Shown here: in pieces, positions 25,028-32,918 of the stretch | Position numbering within the stretch: position 1 is the stretch's first letter | Layout of the letters: each line of letters starts with the position of its first letter | Assembly: GCA_945882215.1 (NCBI GenBank) | Contig: CAMCWM010000016.1 | Coordinates: 1 to 48,478 of the forward strand | DNA: 48,478 bases | Source of the DNA: Akkermansia muciniphila | GTDB taxonomy: Bacteria > Verrucomicrobiota > Verrucomicrobiia > Verrucomicrobiales > Verrucomicrobiaceae | Direction: 5' to 3' | Made by a program: the position numbers and the translations under genes | Notes under the pieces: generated by a model | Database searches by the model: none | Seen by the model: the letters and a program-made list of their open reading frames with translations, nothing else | What the model was told of the DNA's origin: nothing

Positions 25028-28000
25028 ACATGAAAGCTTTCCTTCCCTCTCTTCTTCTGCTGGCGAGCACGTGTGTGCTGGCCGTCGAATCCGATGCCGT
25101 GAAGCTGTTTCACGAGCAGGTGGCTCCGATCCTGGTGAAAAAGTGCGTCGAGTGTCACAACGACGTGACGACGAAAGGCGGCCTCAACATGGAGACGCTC
25201 GAAACGACGCTGAAAGGCGGCGATGAAGGCCCGGCCATCGTTCCGGGCAAGGCTTCGGAGTCTCTGCTCTACACGATGATCGTACCAGAGACGCCCGGCG
25301 AGAAAGCTGAGATGCCCAAGAAAAAGCCCGCGCTCTCCGCCGCTGAAACCGACCTCATCAAACGCTGGATCGACATGGGGGCTGCGTGGCCGCAGGAAAT
25401 CGTGCTGAAGGAGAAGCCGAAGGGCGATGTGACGCACTGGTCGTTTCTGCCGCTGAAAGCCACCAAGCACGCCTCCATTGATGCCTTCATCACCGAGAAG
25501 CTGAAGGAGAAGGGACTGACGATGAATCCGCCTGCGGACGCGCGGACGTTCATCCGCCGTGCGAGCTTTGATTTGATCGGACTGCCTCCGACACCCGAAG
25601 AAGTCGCCGCCTTCGAGAAAGAGTTCATCCAGGATCAAGCATCGAGCATCAAGCATCTGATCGACCGCCTACTCGCTTCACCACGCTACGGTGAGCGTTG
25701 GGCGCGGCACTGGCTGGATGTGGTGCGTTTTGCGGAGAGCCATGGGTTTGAGATGAACCGCGTGAGGCCAAATGCGTGGCCGTATCGAGATTACATCATT
25801 CGTTCGTTCAATGAGGACAAGCCGTATGACCAGTTCGTGCGGGAGCAGATTGCCGGAGATCAGCTTGGCGCGGATGAGGGCACAGGTTTTCTCGTGGCGG
25901 GAGCCTGGGACCAGGTGAAGGGCCAGGACCCGGTGCTGCGGGCGAATCAACGGGCGGATGAGATGCATGACCTCGTGAGCACCACAGGCAGCACGTTCCT
26001 GGGGCTTACGGTTGGTTGCGCACGCTGCCATGATCACAAGTTCGATCCCGTGTTGCAGACGGATTACTATCGTGTGCGGGCCATCTTTGAAGGTGTGCAG
26101 CATGCGGAGCGTGAGTTGCGGCCTGCGGATTCAGAACAGCGGCAGAAGAAGGCGGAGAGCGTGCATTTGGAGATCGCGACGATTGATTCGGCGCTTTCAC
26201 GCTTCCAACCACGTGCACAACTGACGAATCGCGTGCTGGTGGATGATGATCTGCCCCCGCCGACGAAGCCGGAGGCGATTGGCTGTGTGCAAATCGAGCA
26301 GCCGACGAATGGGAAGCCGATTGAGTACTCGCCGGGCACAGAGTTCGGGCAGGCGGCTGATCCGGGTGATTCGACGCGGCTGCCGAATCTCGGCGAGAGC
26401 TATCGCTACTGGAGCGCGAAGACAGATGAGGCCGGAAAGGATTTCTTTTCGTGGAATCCGCGTGTGGCAGGCAAACAGCGCGTCTGGCTGTCCTGGGGCG
26501 CGTGGACGACGCATGCGAAGGATGCGCGTTACATTCTCGATCTGGATGGCGATGCGAACACGAAGGACGATCAGAAGGAGATCGCCGTGGTGGATCAGAG
26601 CAAGTTCGCCGACGGCAGCGGGGCGATTCCTGAGCAGAAGCGCTGGAGCGGCTTCAAGTATGCCGGAACGCATGCGCTGACGAAGGATTCCATTGTGATC
26701 CTGCGAAGCGGAAAGCTCGGCGGACCGACGGTGGCGGATGCGGTGCTGTTTGAAACGGCAAACGAGGACAAACCAGCCTCACAGCCGCATTTGCGCGCAC
26801 CGGTGACACATCTGGCAAATCGTGAGAGCTTTGACGCGGTGAAGGCGAAGTTCGTGCGCTTCACGATCAACGCGACAAGCGGCGGCCAGCCGTGCATTGA
26901 TGAACTGGAGGTCTTCGCAGGCGGCAAGAACGTCGCTCTGGCGAAGAACGGAGCCAAGGTGACGGCTTCGGATGTGTTCAGTGATGGCACGAACCCGATT
27001 CACCAGATCACGCATGCGAATGACGGTTTGTATGGCAACGCGAAGAGCTGGATTTCGAAAAACGCGGGCAAGGGCTGGCTGCAAATCGAGCTGCCGCGTG
27101 AGGAGAACATCAGCAGTGTGGTGTGGAGCCGGGATCGCGCGGAAAAGGGCAGGGTTTATCAAGATCGTCTCGCGACGGATTATGTGATCGAGGTTTCGCT
27201 CGATGGAAAAGCGTGGAAAGCGGTGGCGTCATCGGCAGACCGGCTGGCGGCGGATTATCGGGACCGCATTCGTGATGTTCCGACGCTGAGCGGTGTGTCA
27301 GGCGAGAACGCGGGCGAAGTGAAGAAGCACAGCGAGCGGCGTGCGGTGCTGCAACGCGAGTTGAAGACGCTCACGAGCTTCCCGCTGGCCTACCTCGGCA
27401 AGTTTGAGCAGCCTGGGCCGACTTTCCGACTGCATCGCGGCGATCCGTTGTCGCCGAAGGAAGAAATCGCGCCGGGTGGCTTGTCGCAGTTCGGTGCGAA
27501 GCTGGATCTGGCCAAAGACACGCCGGAATCGGAGCGACGCATGGCTTTGGCGAAGTGGCTGACGGATGCCAAGAATCCGCTCACGGCTCGTGTGATGATG
27601 AACCGCATCTGGCATTACCATTTCGGCACGGGCATCGTCGATACGCCCAGTGATCTAGGCTTCAATGGCGGCAAGCCGTCGCATCCTGAGCTGCTGGACT
27701 GGCTGGCGGCGGAGTTTATGAAGCGTGGCTGGAGTTTGAAGGAAATGCATCGCCTGATCATGAACTCGGCGGCGTATCGGCAGTCGAGCGCGGCACATGA
27801 TGTAGGAATGCTCGCGGATTCGGGTTCGCGCTTGCTGTGGCGCTTTCCGACGCGCCGCATCGAGGCTGAGCCGTTGCGCGACACAATCCTCGCCGTGAGC
27901 GGTGTGCTGGATCTCACGATGGGCGGGCCGGGATTCGATCTGTTCGATGCGAATGACAACTATGTGAAGGTGTATCAATCGAAGCAGGAGTTCGGCCCCG

Positions 28001-28368
28001 ACACGTTCCGGCGCATGATTTATCAGAGCAAACCACGCGTGCAGCTCGATGACACGTTTGGCGCGTTTGACGTGCCGGACGCGGGGCAGATCGCTCCGCG
28101 ACGCACGTCGAGCACGACGCCGCTGCAGGCACTGAATTTCCTCAACAGCACCTTTGCGATGCAGCAGTCCGGTTTGTTTGCCGCACGGCTCGAAAAGGAA
28201 AGTGGCAAGGCGGCTGATGCGCAAGTGAAGCGGGCGTTTCAACTGGCTTACCAGCGTGATCCGCGTGCGGATGAGCTGAGCGCGTCCACGAAACTGATTT
28301 CCGAGCACGGTCTGGCGATGTTTTGCCGGGCGCTGTTCAACACGAGCGAGTTCATGACCCTTTATTGA
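25024..28368 (+). CDS. PSD1-type cytochrome c protein (PSCyt1-DUF1549-discoidin-like-DUF1553)
   Basis: 1114 residues with a signal peptide (MNMKAFLPSLLLLASTCVLA). PSCyt1 heme site is Cys41-x-x-Cys44-His45. DUF1549 starts at IDAFITEKLKEKG (about 155) and includes CARCHDHKFDP near 331, a second possible heme site. A beta-rich insert at about 609-739 resembles an F5/8 type C (discoidin) carbohydrate-binding fold (FVRFTINATSGGQPCIDELE). DUF1553 fills the C-terminus (LTARVMMNRIWHYHFGTGIV). These proteins are typical of PVC bacteria and are thought to take part in periplasmic oxidation linked to polysaccharide use. The gene is coupled to gntR upstream and DUF1501 9 bp downstream. Confidence 0.92.
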   Translation: MNMKAFLPSLLLLASTCVLAVESDAVKLFHEQVAPILVKKCVECHNDVTTKGGLNMETLETTLKGGDEGPAIVPGKASESLLYTMIVPETPGEKAEMPKKKPALSAAETDLIKRWIDMGAAWPQEIVLKEKPKGDVTHWSFLPLKATKHASIDAFITEKLKEKGLTMNPPADARTFIRRASFDLIGLPPTPEEVAAFEKEFIQDQASSIKHLIDRLLASPRYGERWARHWLDVVRFAESHGFEMNRVRPNAWPYRDYIIRSFNEDKPYDQFVREQIAGDQLGADEGTGFLVAGAWDQVKGQDPVLRANQRADEMHDLVSTTGSTFLGLTVGCARCHDHKFDPVLQTDYYRVRAIFEGVQHAERELRPADSEQRQKKAESVHLEIATIDSALSRFQPRAQLTNRVLVDDDLPPPTKPEAIGCVQIEQPTNGKPIEYSPGTEFGQAADPGDSTRLPNLGESYRYWSAKTDEAGKDFFSWNPRVAGKQRVWLSWGAWTTHAKDARYILDLDGDANTKDDQKEIAVVDQSKFADGSGAIPEQKRWSGFKYAGTHALTKDSIVILRSGKLGGPTVADAVLFETANEDKPASQPHLRAPVTHLANRESFDAVKAKFVRFTINATSGGQPCIDELEVFAGGKNVALAKNGAKVTASDVFSDGTNPIHQITHANDGLYGNAKSWISKNAGKGWLQIELPREENISSVVWSRDRAEKGRVYQDRLATDYVIEVSLDGKAWKAVASSADRLAADYRDRIRDVPTLSGVSGENAGEVKKHSERRAVLQRELKTLTSFPLAYLGKFEQPGPTFRLHRGDPLSPKEEIAPGGLSQFGAKLDLAKDTPESERRMALAKWLTDAKNPLTARVMMNRIWHYHFGTGIVDTPSDLGFNGGKPSHPELLDWLAAEFMKRGWSLKEMHRLIMNSAAYRQSSAAHDVGMLADSGSRLLWRFPTRRIEAEPLRDTILAVSGVLDLTMGGPGFDLFDANDNYVKVYQSKQEFGPDTFRRMIYQSKPRVQLDDTFGAFDVPDAGQIAPRRTSSTTPLQALNFLNSTFAMQQSGLFAARLEKESGKAADAQVKRAFQLAYQRDPRADELSASTKLISEHGLAMFCRALFNTSEFMTLY
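25632..25659. repeat. Tandem heptamer repeat (4 units), in frame in PSD1
   Basis: Four 7-base units near the consensus GCATCRA (for example GCATCGA and GCATCAA) encode the linker QASSIKHL inside DUF1549. The same linker of the second PSD1 gene carries a five-unit repeat of the same consensus at 40426-40460. Confidence 0.8.
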
Positions 28369-28376
28369 TTCCTGCC

Positions 28377-29828
28377 ATGCAAAATCATCTTCTCTCACGT
28401 CGCACCTTTCTGAATCAAAGCGTCAGCGGGCTGGGCAGCATCGCTTTGACCTCACTGCTGGCTCAGAAGGGCCTGCTGGCGAATGATCCTATCCGGCCGC
28501 AGATCGACCCATCACGCCCGTATGCGCCGAGGGCACCTCATTTCGCGCCGAGGGCGAAGAATGTGATCATGGTGTTCTGCTCCGGCGCGATCAGCCATGT
28601 GGACACGTTTGATTACAAGCCGGAGCTGGTGAAACGGCATGGCATGCCGCTGCCGGGCGCGGCTGATTTGATCACATTCCAAGGAGCGCAGGGGAATCTG
28701 GTGAAACCGCTGTGGGAGTTCAAACCGCGCGGTCAAAGCGGGAAGATGATCAGCGATCTGGTGCCGAAGATCGCGGAGTTCGCGGACGACATGTGCTTCA
28801 TCCACTCGATGACGGCGAAGTCGAACACGCACGGCCCGGCGGAGAATCAGATGAGCACAGGCTACATCCTCGACGGCTTCCCCGGCATCGGCTCGTGGGT
28901 GACGTATGCGCTGGGCTCGGAGTGCGATGACATGCCGGCCTTTGTGGCGATTCCTGATCCGCGTGGTGTGCCGCAGATCGGCTCGCGGCACTGGAACTCG
29001 GCGTTTTTGCCGGCGGTGTTTCAAGGAACGGCGTTCAACGCGAGCAAGCCGATTCCGAATCTGCTGCGGCCCACCAGCGTGAGTGAATCGGCAGATCGCG
29101 GCACGCGTGATTTGGTGAACCTGCTCAATCGCCGGCAGGCGGAGGAGCATCCGGCGGACAGCGATCTGGCGGCGCGGATTGCGTCGTATGAGCTGGCGGC
29201 GCGGATGCAGATCGCGGCATCGGAGGTGGGCAACATGGCGAATGAGAGCAAGGCGACGCTGGATTTGTATGGCGTGAATGACAGCAACGAGAACAAGGCC
29301 GGTTTTGCGAAGAACTGCCTGCTGGCGCGGCGCTTGATCGAGCGCGGCGTGCGCTTTGTGCAGCTTTTCAACGGCTCCTACGCGATGGGCGAGGGCGTGG
29401 GCAACTGGGACGGGCACAAGACCATCGAGAAGCAGTATTCGGTGCATGGACCAATCTTGGATCAACCCGTGGCGGGGCTGCTAAAGGATTTGAAGGCCCG
29501 GGGGCTGCTCCAGGACACGCTGGTGGCCTTTGTGACCGAGTTTGGCCGCATGCCAACCTTCCAGAAGGGCGCGAACGGCCGGGATCACAATCCGAAGGGT
29601 TTTACCGTGTGGCTGGCTGGCGCAGGTGTGAAAAAGGCCTTCAGCTACGGTGCCACGGACGAATTTGGCTACCAGGCAGCGGAGCGGGTGAGCACGATTT
29701 ACGACCTGCATGCCACGATTTTGCACCTGCTGGGCATCGACCACGAGCGCCTGAGCTACTACAACAACGGCATCGAACGCCGCCTGACGGACGTGCATGG
29801 GCATGTCATCAAAGACGTGCTGGCGTGA
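28377..29828 (+). CDS. DUF1501 protein, Tat-exported sulfatase-like
   Basis: 483 residues from ATG 28377, 9 bp after the PSD1 stop; the twin-arginine signal SRRTFLNQSVSGLGSIALTS supports this start. The DUF1501 features are AKNVIMVFCSGAISHVDTFD, NTHGPAENQMSTGY, GNWDGHK, FVTEFGRMP and GRDHNPKGFTVWLAGAGVKK, a fold related to alkaline phosphatases/sulfatases. DUF1501 genes normally follow PSD1 genes and are expected to work with them in the periplasm. The substrate is unknown. Confidence 0.93.
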   Translation: MQNHLLSRRTFLNQSVSGLGSIALTSLLAQKGLLANDPIRPQIDPSRPYAPRAPHFAPRAKNVIMVFCSGAISHVDTFDYKPELVKRHGMPLPGAADLITFQGAQGNLVKPLWEFKPRGQSGKMISDLVPKIAEFADDMCFIHSMTAKSNTHGPAENQMSTGYILDGFPGIGSWVTYALGSECDDMPAFVAIPDPRGVPQIGSRHWNSAFLPAVFQGTAFNASKPIPNLLRPTSVSESADRGTRDLVNLLNRRQAEEHPADSDLAARIASYELAARMQIAASEVGNMANESKATLDLYGVNDSNENKAGFAKNCLLARRLIERGVRFVQLFNGSYAMGEGVGNWDGHKTIEKQYSVHGPILDQPVAGLLKDLKARGLLQDTLVAFVTEFGRMPTFQKGANGRDHNPKGFTVWLAGAGVKKAFSYGATDEFGYQAAERVSTIYDLHATILHLLGIDHERLSYYNNGIERRLTDVHGHVIKDVLA

Positions 29829-29870
29829 TCCCCGGAGAATGCAGACCCGAGAAAGAGGGGGAAAAAGCGG

Positions 29871-29899
29871 TTGATTTCCCTTTCGGAGTCTCCACTATG
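29871..29899 (+). promoter_or_regulatory. Possible promoter of rpsP-khpA
   Basis: TTGATT at 29871-29876 and ACTATG at 29894-29899 are spaced 17 bases apart, 40 bp before the rpsP start. The -10 match is weak, so this is tentative; it lies in the 110-bp gap where a promoter is expected because rpsP does not belong functionally with the DUF1501 gene. Confidence 0.3.
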
Positions 29900-29938
29900 C
29901 GCCTCCCCAAAACCTGACCCCATCCCCGTACCCGCATC

Positions 29939-30184
29939 ATGGCCGTTGTTATTCGTCTCCGTAAAGAAGGTGCCAAGCACCGCCCTATTTTCCGTATCGT
30001 TGCGGCTGACAAGCGCTTCCCGAAGGAAGGCCGTTTCCTTGAGATTCTCGGCACCTACGATCCTCAAAAGGGACTGAAGGGCGCGACCGTGAAGCTCGAC
30101 CGCGTGAATGCCTGGATCGCCCAGGGTGCCAAGCCCTCCGAGACGGTGGCCAGCATCATTAAGAGCGCCGCACTCTCGGCCTAA
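29939..30184 (+). CDS. rpsP: 30S ribosomal protein S16
   Basis: 81 residues, normal for bacterial S16. Family motifs are intact: VIRLRKEGAKHRPIFRIVAA, DKRFPKEGRFLEILGTYDP, VNAWIAQGAKPSETV. S16 binds 16S rRNA in the lower body of the small subunit. It is followed 7 bp later by khpA, which is a usual partner; the other usual members (rimM, trmD, rplS) are not here. Confidence 0.97.
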   Translation: MAVVIRLRKEGAKHRPIFRIVAADKRFPKEGRFLEILGTYDPQKGLKGATVKLDRVNAWIAQGAKPSETVASIIKSAALSA

Positions 30185-30191
30185 AAACGCC

Positions 30192-30509
30192 ATGGACGCG
30201 CCGGAAGCCCTCCGCGAGTTCCTTTCGTATGTGGTGGCGAATTTGATCGACCACCCGCAACAGGCAGCCATTGCCATCGGCACCAATGTGAATGGAGCTG
30301 TCACCTACAAGGTGCAGCTTGCGCAGGAAGATGTGCGCCATGTGATTGGCAAGAATGGCATGACCATCAGCGCCATCCGCTCCCTGCTCAACACAGCGGC
30401 GGCGAAGCATGGGATCAAGATTTCCCTCAAAGTGGGATCGGCCCGCGAAGAAGACGCGGAAGCAGCGGCTGCGCCGAATGACGAGGCCGGACTGGCAAAT
30501 GCCGAATAG
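30192..30509 (+). CDS. khpA: KH-domain RNA-binding protein KhpA
   Basis: 105 residues from ATG 30192 (MDAPEALREFLSYVVANLID). Single KH domain with the GxxG loop IGKNGMTISAIRSLL and preceding strand YKVQLAQEDVRHV, then an acidic alanine-rich tail (EEDAEAAAAPNDEAG) longer than the usual about 80 residues. KhpA pairs with KhpB in other bacteria and binds many RNAs, affecting cell division and envelope. Seven bp after rpsP and convergent with the fluoride channel gene. Confidence 0.93.
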   Translation: MDAPEALREFLSYVVANLIDHPQQAAIAIGTNVNGAVTYKVQLAQEDVRHVIGKNGMTISAIRSLLNTAAAKHGIKISLKVGSAREEDAEAAAAPNDEAGLANAE

Positions 30510-30527
30510 GGCCTTCCACGGCCTTGT

Positions 30528-30905
30528 TTACGCGCATTTGCTGCCCGCCCACCAGCCCAAAGCGGCAGCGGTAATTCCAAGAACGATGCTGCCAATGCCA
30601 TTGAGCAGCGCGAGCCAGGAATGCTGGTTCACCAGCAGCAGCCAGGAGTCGTTAGAGAGCGTGGAAAAGGTGGTGTAACCGCCGAGGAAGCCAGTGGCGG
30701 CAAACAACCATGGACCGGCGCTTTTTTCCTTCATGGCTGGCAAGGCAAAGAGGAAGCCGAGCACAAAGCTGCCGAGGATGTTCGCGGCAAAGACTCCCCA
30801 CGGAAACACGGCCTTGGGCAGCAGACGCGCCATGCCGATGACGGTGAGGTAGCGCAGCACGGAGCCAAGACCGCCGCCGAGGAAAACTAGAAGCACATTG
30901 CGCAT
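30528..30905 (-). CDS. crcB: Fluoride channel FluC/CrcB
   Basis: 125 residues from ATG 30905 (MRNVLLVFLGGGLGSVLRYL). Four membrane helices and the family motifs GGGLGSVLRY, NILGSFVLGFL and GFLGGYTTFSTLSND, where the Phe and Ser/Thr residues line the fluoride path and bind the central sodium. It forms a dual-topology dimer that exports fluoride. It lies 37 bp downstream of the AI-2E transporter in the same direction. I see no fluoride riboswitch in that short gap, which would be too small for one. Confidence 0.93.
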   Translation of the reverse strand: MRNVLLVFLGGGLGSVLRYLTVIGMARLLPKAVFPWGVFAANILGSFVLGFLFALPAMKEKSAGPWLFAATGFLGGYTTFSTLSNDSWLLLVNQHSWLALLNGIGSIVLGITAAALGWWAGSKCA

Positions 30906-30942
30906 GATGGGTCGTTGATTGGAAAAAACGTCGCAGCCTGAC

Positions 30943-32211
30943 TCAGGTGGCCGCTTCACCACGTCGAGCCCCGCCGATGGTCTGCGGCGCGATGCGGGCG
31001 CGCCAGATGTAGCGTTGAAAAAGAACCTTCACCGAGGCGGTAAGCGGCACAGCGAGGATGGCGCCGAGCAGGCCACCGAGCAGCAGCGCCCAGACCAGCA
31101 CGGAGGCGATCACGGTCATCGGATGCAGCCCCACGGCCTCCCCCACGATGCGTGGGGTGATGAAGAGGGCGTCGATCTGCTGCACGAGGACAAACACACC
31201 CGTCACCACGAGCGGCATGACCCACCAGGGATCTCCCGGAATCAAGGCGCTGCCTCCCTGCACCGCCGCGATGACCACGGCCGGAATCCAGCACAGAGCG
31301 ATGCCGAGGTAAGGGATGATGCCTGCCACGCAGAGCGCCAGGCCGATGAGCAGGCCAAAATCCAGCCCGACCACGACCAGACCGATGCCGGTGGCAATGC
31401 CATTGATGACGCTGACGAAAAGCTGGCCGCGAAAGAAGGCCACGAGGTAGGTGTTGATCTCGTTCAGGCAGCTCACCACCTCGTCTTTGAAAGCGGAAGC
31501 ACGCAGCGGCAGGTAGTCCGACCACGATTGCTGGATCTTGGCGCTCTCGATCAGGAAGTAGTAGAGATAGAGCGGCACAATGATGAAGGAGAGCATGAAG
31601 CCGAAGACGCCGAGGAATCCCCCCACGCTTGAGCGGATAAAGGACCACGCCATGCCTGGCAGCTTGGGCAGCGTCGTCTTCACCCAGTCTCCACTGAGAA
31701 AGGCCTGCAAATCGAAATCGAAGTCGTCAGTGCCCGCCTTGGCATTGGCAGCGGGTGCCGCAGGCGTGGCGACGGATTCGGCAGCCGCCGCGTGGACGGG
31801 GAGCGTGATGCCGTAGTCTTTTTCGATCTTGGCCGAGAAGTCGAGCACCGCCTGCCGCGCCTTCGTGTAGTAAACCGGCACACGCTCCGCGAGGTGCCGT
31901 GTGGGATCATCGAGCTTCACCACCATCCACCAGCCCAGGCCGACGATGGCGAACGTGAACACGGCAAACGTCATGAGCACTGAGCGCTGGCGGTTCAATC
32001 CGCGACGTTCCAGCCATTCCACACCGGGTTCCAGCAGGTAGGCCAGCACACCGGCGACTGCGAAGGGAACGAGGATCGGCTGGAGAAAGGCGATCACCTG
32101 AGTCAGCAGATAGATCAAGCCGATCGCCAATGCTCCGATGGCGGTGATCGACAAAGCGGTCACGGCGGTCCACAGCGCGTTGCGCTGAAAAGCGGTGGGC
32201 AGATTTTTCAT
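30943..32211 (-). CDS. AI-2E family transporter (PerM/YhhT-like)
   Basis: 422 residues from ATG 32211 (MKNLPTAFQRNALWTAVTAL); ATG 32232 would add seven residues. About eight membrane helices, the first pair ALSITAIGALAIGLIYLLTQ and ILVPFAVAGVLAYLLEP, a large loop with an Ala/Pro stretch (around residues 120-150), and the conserved C-terminal half GIATGIGLVVVGLDFGLLIG and ITPRIVGEAVGLHPMTVIAS. Members of this family carry autoinducer-2, cations or other solutes; the substrate here is not known. Possible transcript with crcB. Confidence 0.93.
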   Translation of the reverse strand: MKNLPTAFQRNALWTAVTALSITAIGALAIGLIYLLTQVIAFLQPILVPFAVAGVLAYLLEPGVEWLERRGLNRQRSVLMTFAVFTFAIVGLGWWMVVKLDDPTRHLAERVPVYYTKARQAVLDFSAKIEKDYGITLPVHAAAAESVATPAAPAANAKAGTDDFDFDLQAFLSGDWVKTTLPKLPGMAWSFIRSSVGGFLGVFGFMLSFIIVPLYLYYFLIESAKIQQSWSDYLPLRASAFKDEVVSCLNEINTYLVAFFRGQLFVSVINGIATGIGLVVVGLDFGLLIGLALCVAGIIPYLGIALCWIPAVVIAAVQGGSALIPGDPWWVMPLVVTGVFVLVQQIDALFITPRIVGEAVGLHPMTVIASVLVWALLLGGLLGAILAVPLTASVKVLFQRYIWRARIAPQTIGGARRGEAAT

Positions 32212-32311
32212 CGGTAGGGGAAAGCCGCGCATCGTAGCGGCTTGCGTCGGTTTGGGAACTCCAAAGATGCGGGCAAATTAGACTCACTCATCTCAACGCG
32301 TATGATTCGCC

Positions 32312-32761
32312 ATGCCACAGCCTCCCCAGCCCCAGCCCGTCGATCCCGCCGAACTCCCACAGCTCGCCCAGGCCACCATGCGCTCCGCCAAGTTCCCCAT
32401 GCTCGCCACCGCGGACGGCGACCAGCCGCGCCTGCGCCCCGTCTCTCCCGTGCGCACCGATGGATTCGTCGTCTATGTCGCCAATCTGCGTCGCTACGGC
32501 AAAACGCGCGAGCTGGAGGTAAACCCGAAGGCCGAGCTCTGCTACACCGACGACGATCATCATCAGGTGCGCATCACCGCCCAGGCCGAGATCGTCACGG
32601 ATCGAGCGCTGCTGGAAGAAATCTGGGCCGCCAGCCCGCTGCTGCGCGCCTACCTCGGCAGCATCGACAATCCCGAGCTCATCATCTACCGCTTCGTCCC
32701 CAGCCGCGTGCGCTACATGCGTGAGTGGGCCTTGGAGTATTTTGAGGTGCCGCTGGGGTAA
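32312..32761 (+). CDS. Pyridoxamine 5'-phosphate oxidase-family protein
   Basis: 149 residues from ATG 32312. The split beta-barrel flavin fold is seen in MRSAKFPMLATADGDQPRLR, PVSPVRTDGFVVYVANLRRY, GKTRELEVNPKAELCYTDDD and the final strand SRVRYMREWALEYFEVPLG. Such small members bind FMN, F420 or heme and reduce or oxidise unknown substrates; this one lacks the C-terminal dimer domain of true PdxH. Upstream is divergent from the AI-2E gene by 100 bp. Confidence 0.9.
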   Translation: MPQPPQPQPVDPAELPQLAQATMRSAKFPMLATADGDQPRLRPVSPVRTDGFVVYVANLRRYGKTRELEVNPKAELCYTDDDHHQVRITAQAEIVTDRALLEEIWAASPLLRAYLGSIDNPELIIYRFVPSRVRYMREWALEYFEVPLG

Positions 32762-32768
32762 GCGGGGA

Positions 32769-32838
32769 GGTCAAGGGATCGTCAATGGGTCAAGCCGCTG
32801 GTCAAGACGCCAGAAGCCACCTACTTGACACCTTGACG
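32769..32838. repeat. Cluster of GGTCAAG words with inverted partners
   Basis: Between the oxidase-like gene and the large kinase, GGTCAAG occurs at 32769, 32788 and 32800, with the inverse CTTGAC at 32824 and 32832. The third copy and its inverted partner can form a stem. This could be a transcription attenuation or protein-binding site in the leader of the kinase gene, or chance; spacing is irregular (19 and 12 bases). Confidence 0.4.
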
Positions 32839-32918
32839 GCACAGCCCGGCCCCTCTGACCAGCCACCTTGCATTCCAGTCTTGCCATTCTTCACGGACTT
32901 TCGTAAAAGGCACCCCGT

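Noticed and set aside
30906..30942. Fluoride riboswitch before crcB
   Set aside because: Only 37 bp separate the two genes, too short for the riboswitch, and no matching fold words were seen.
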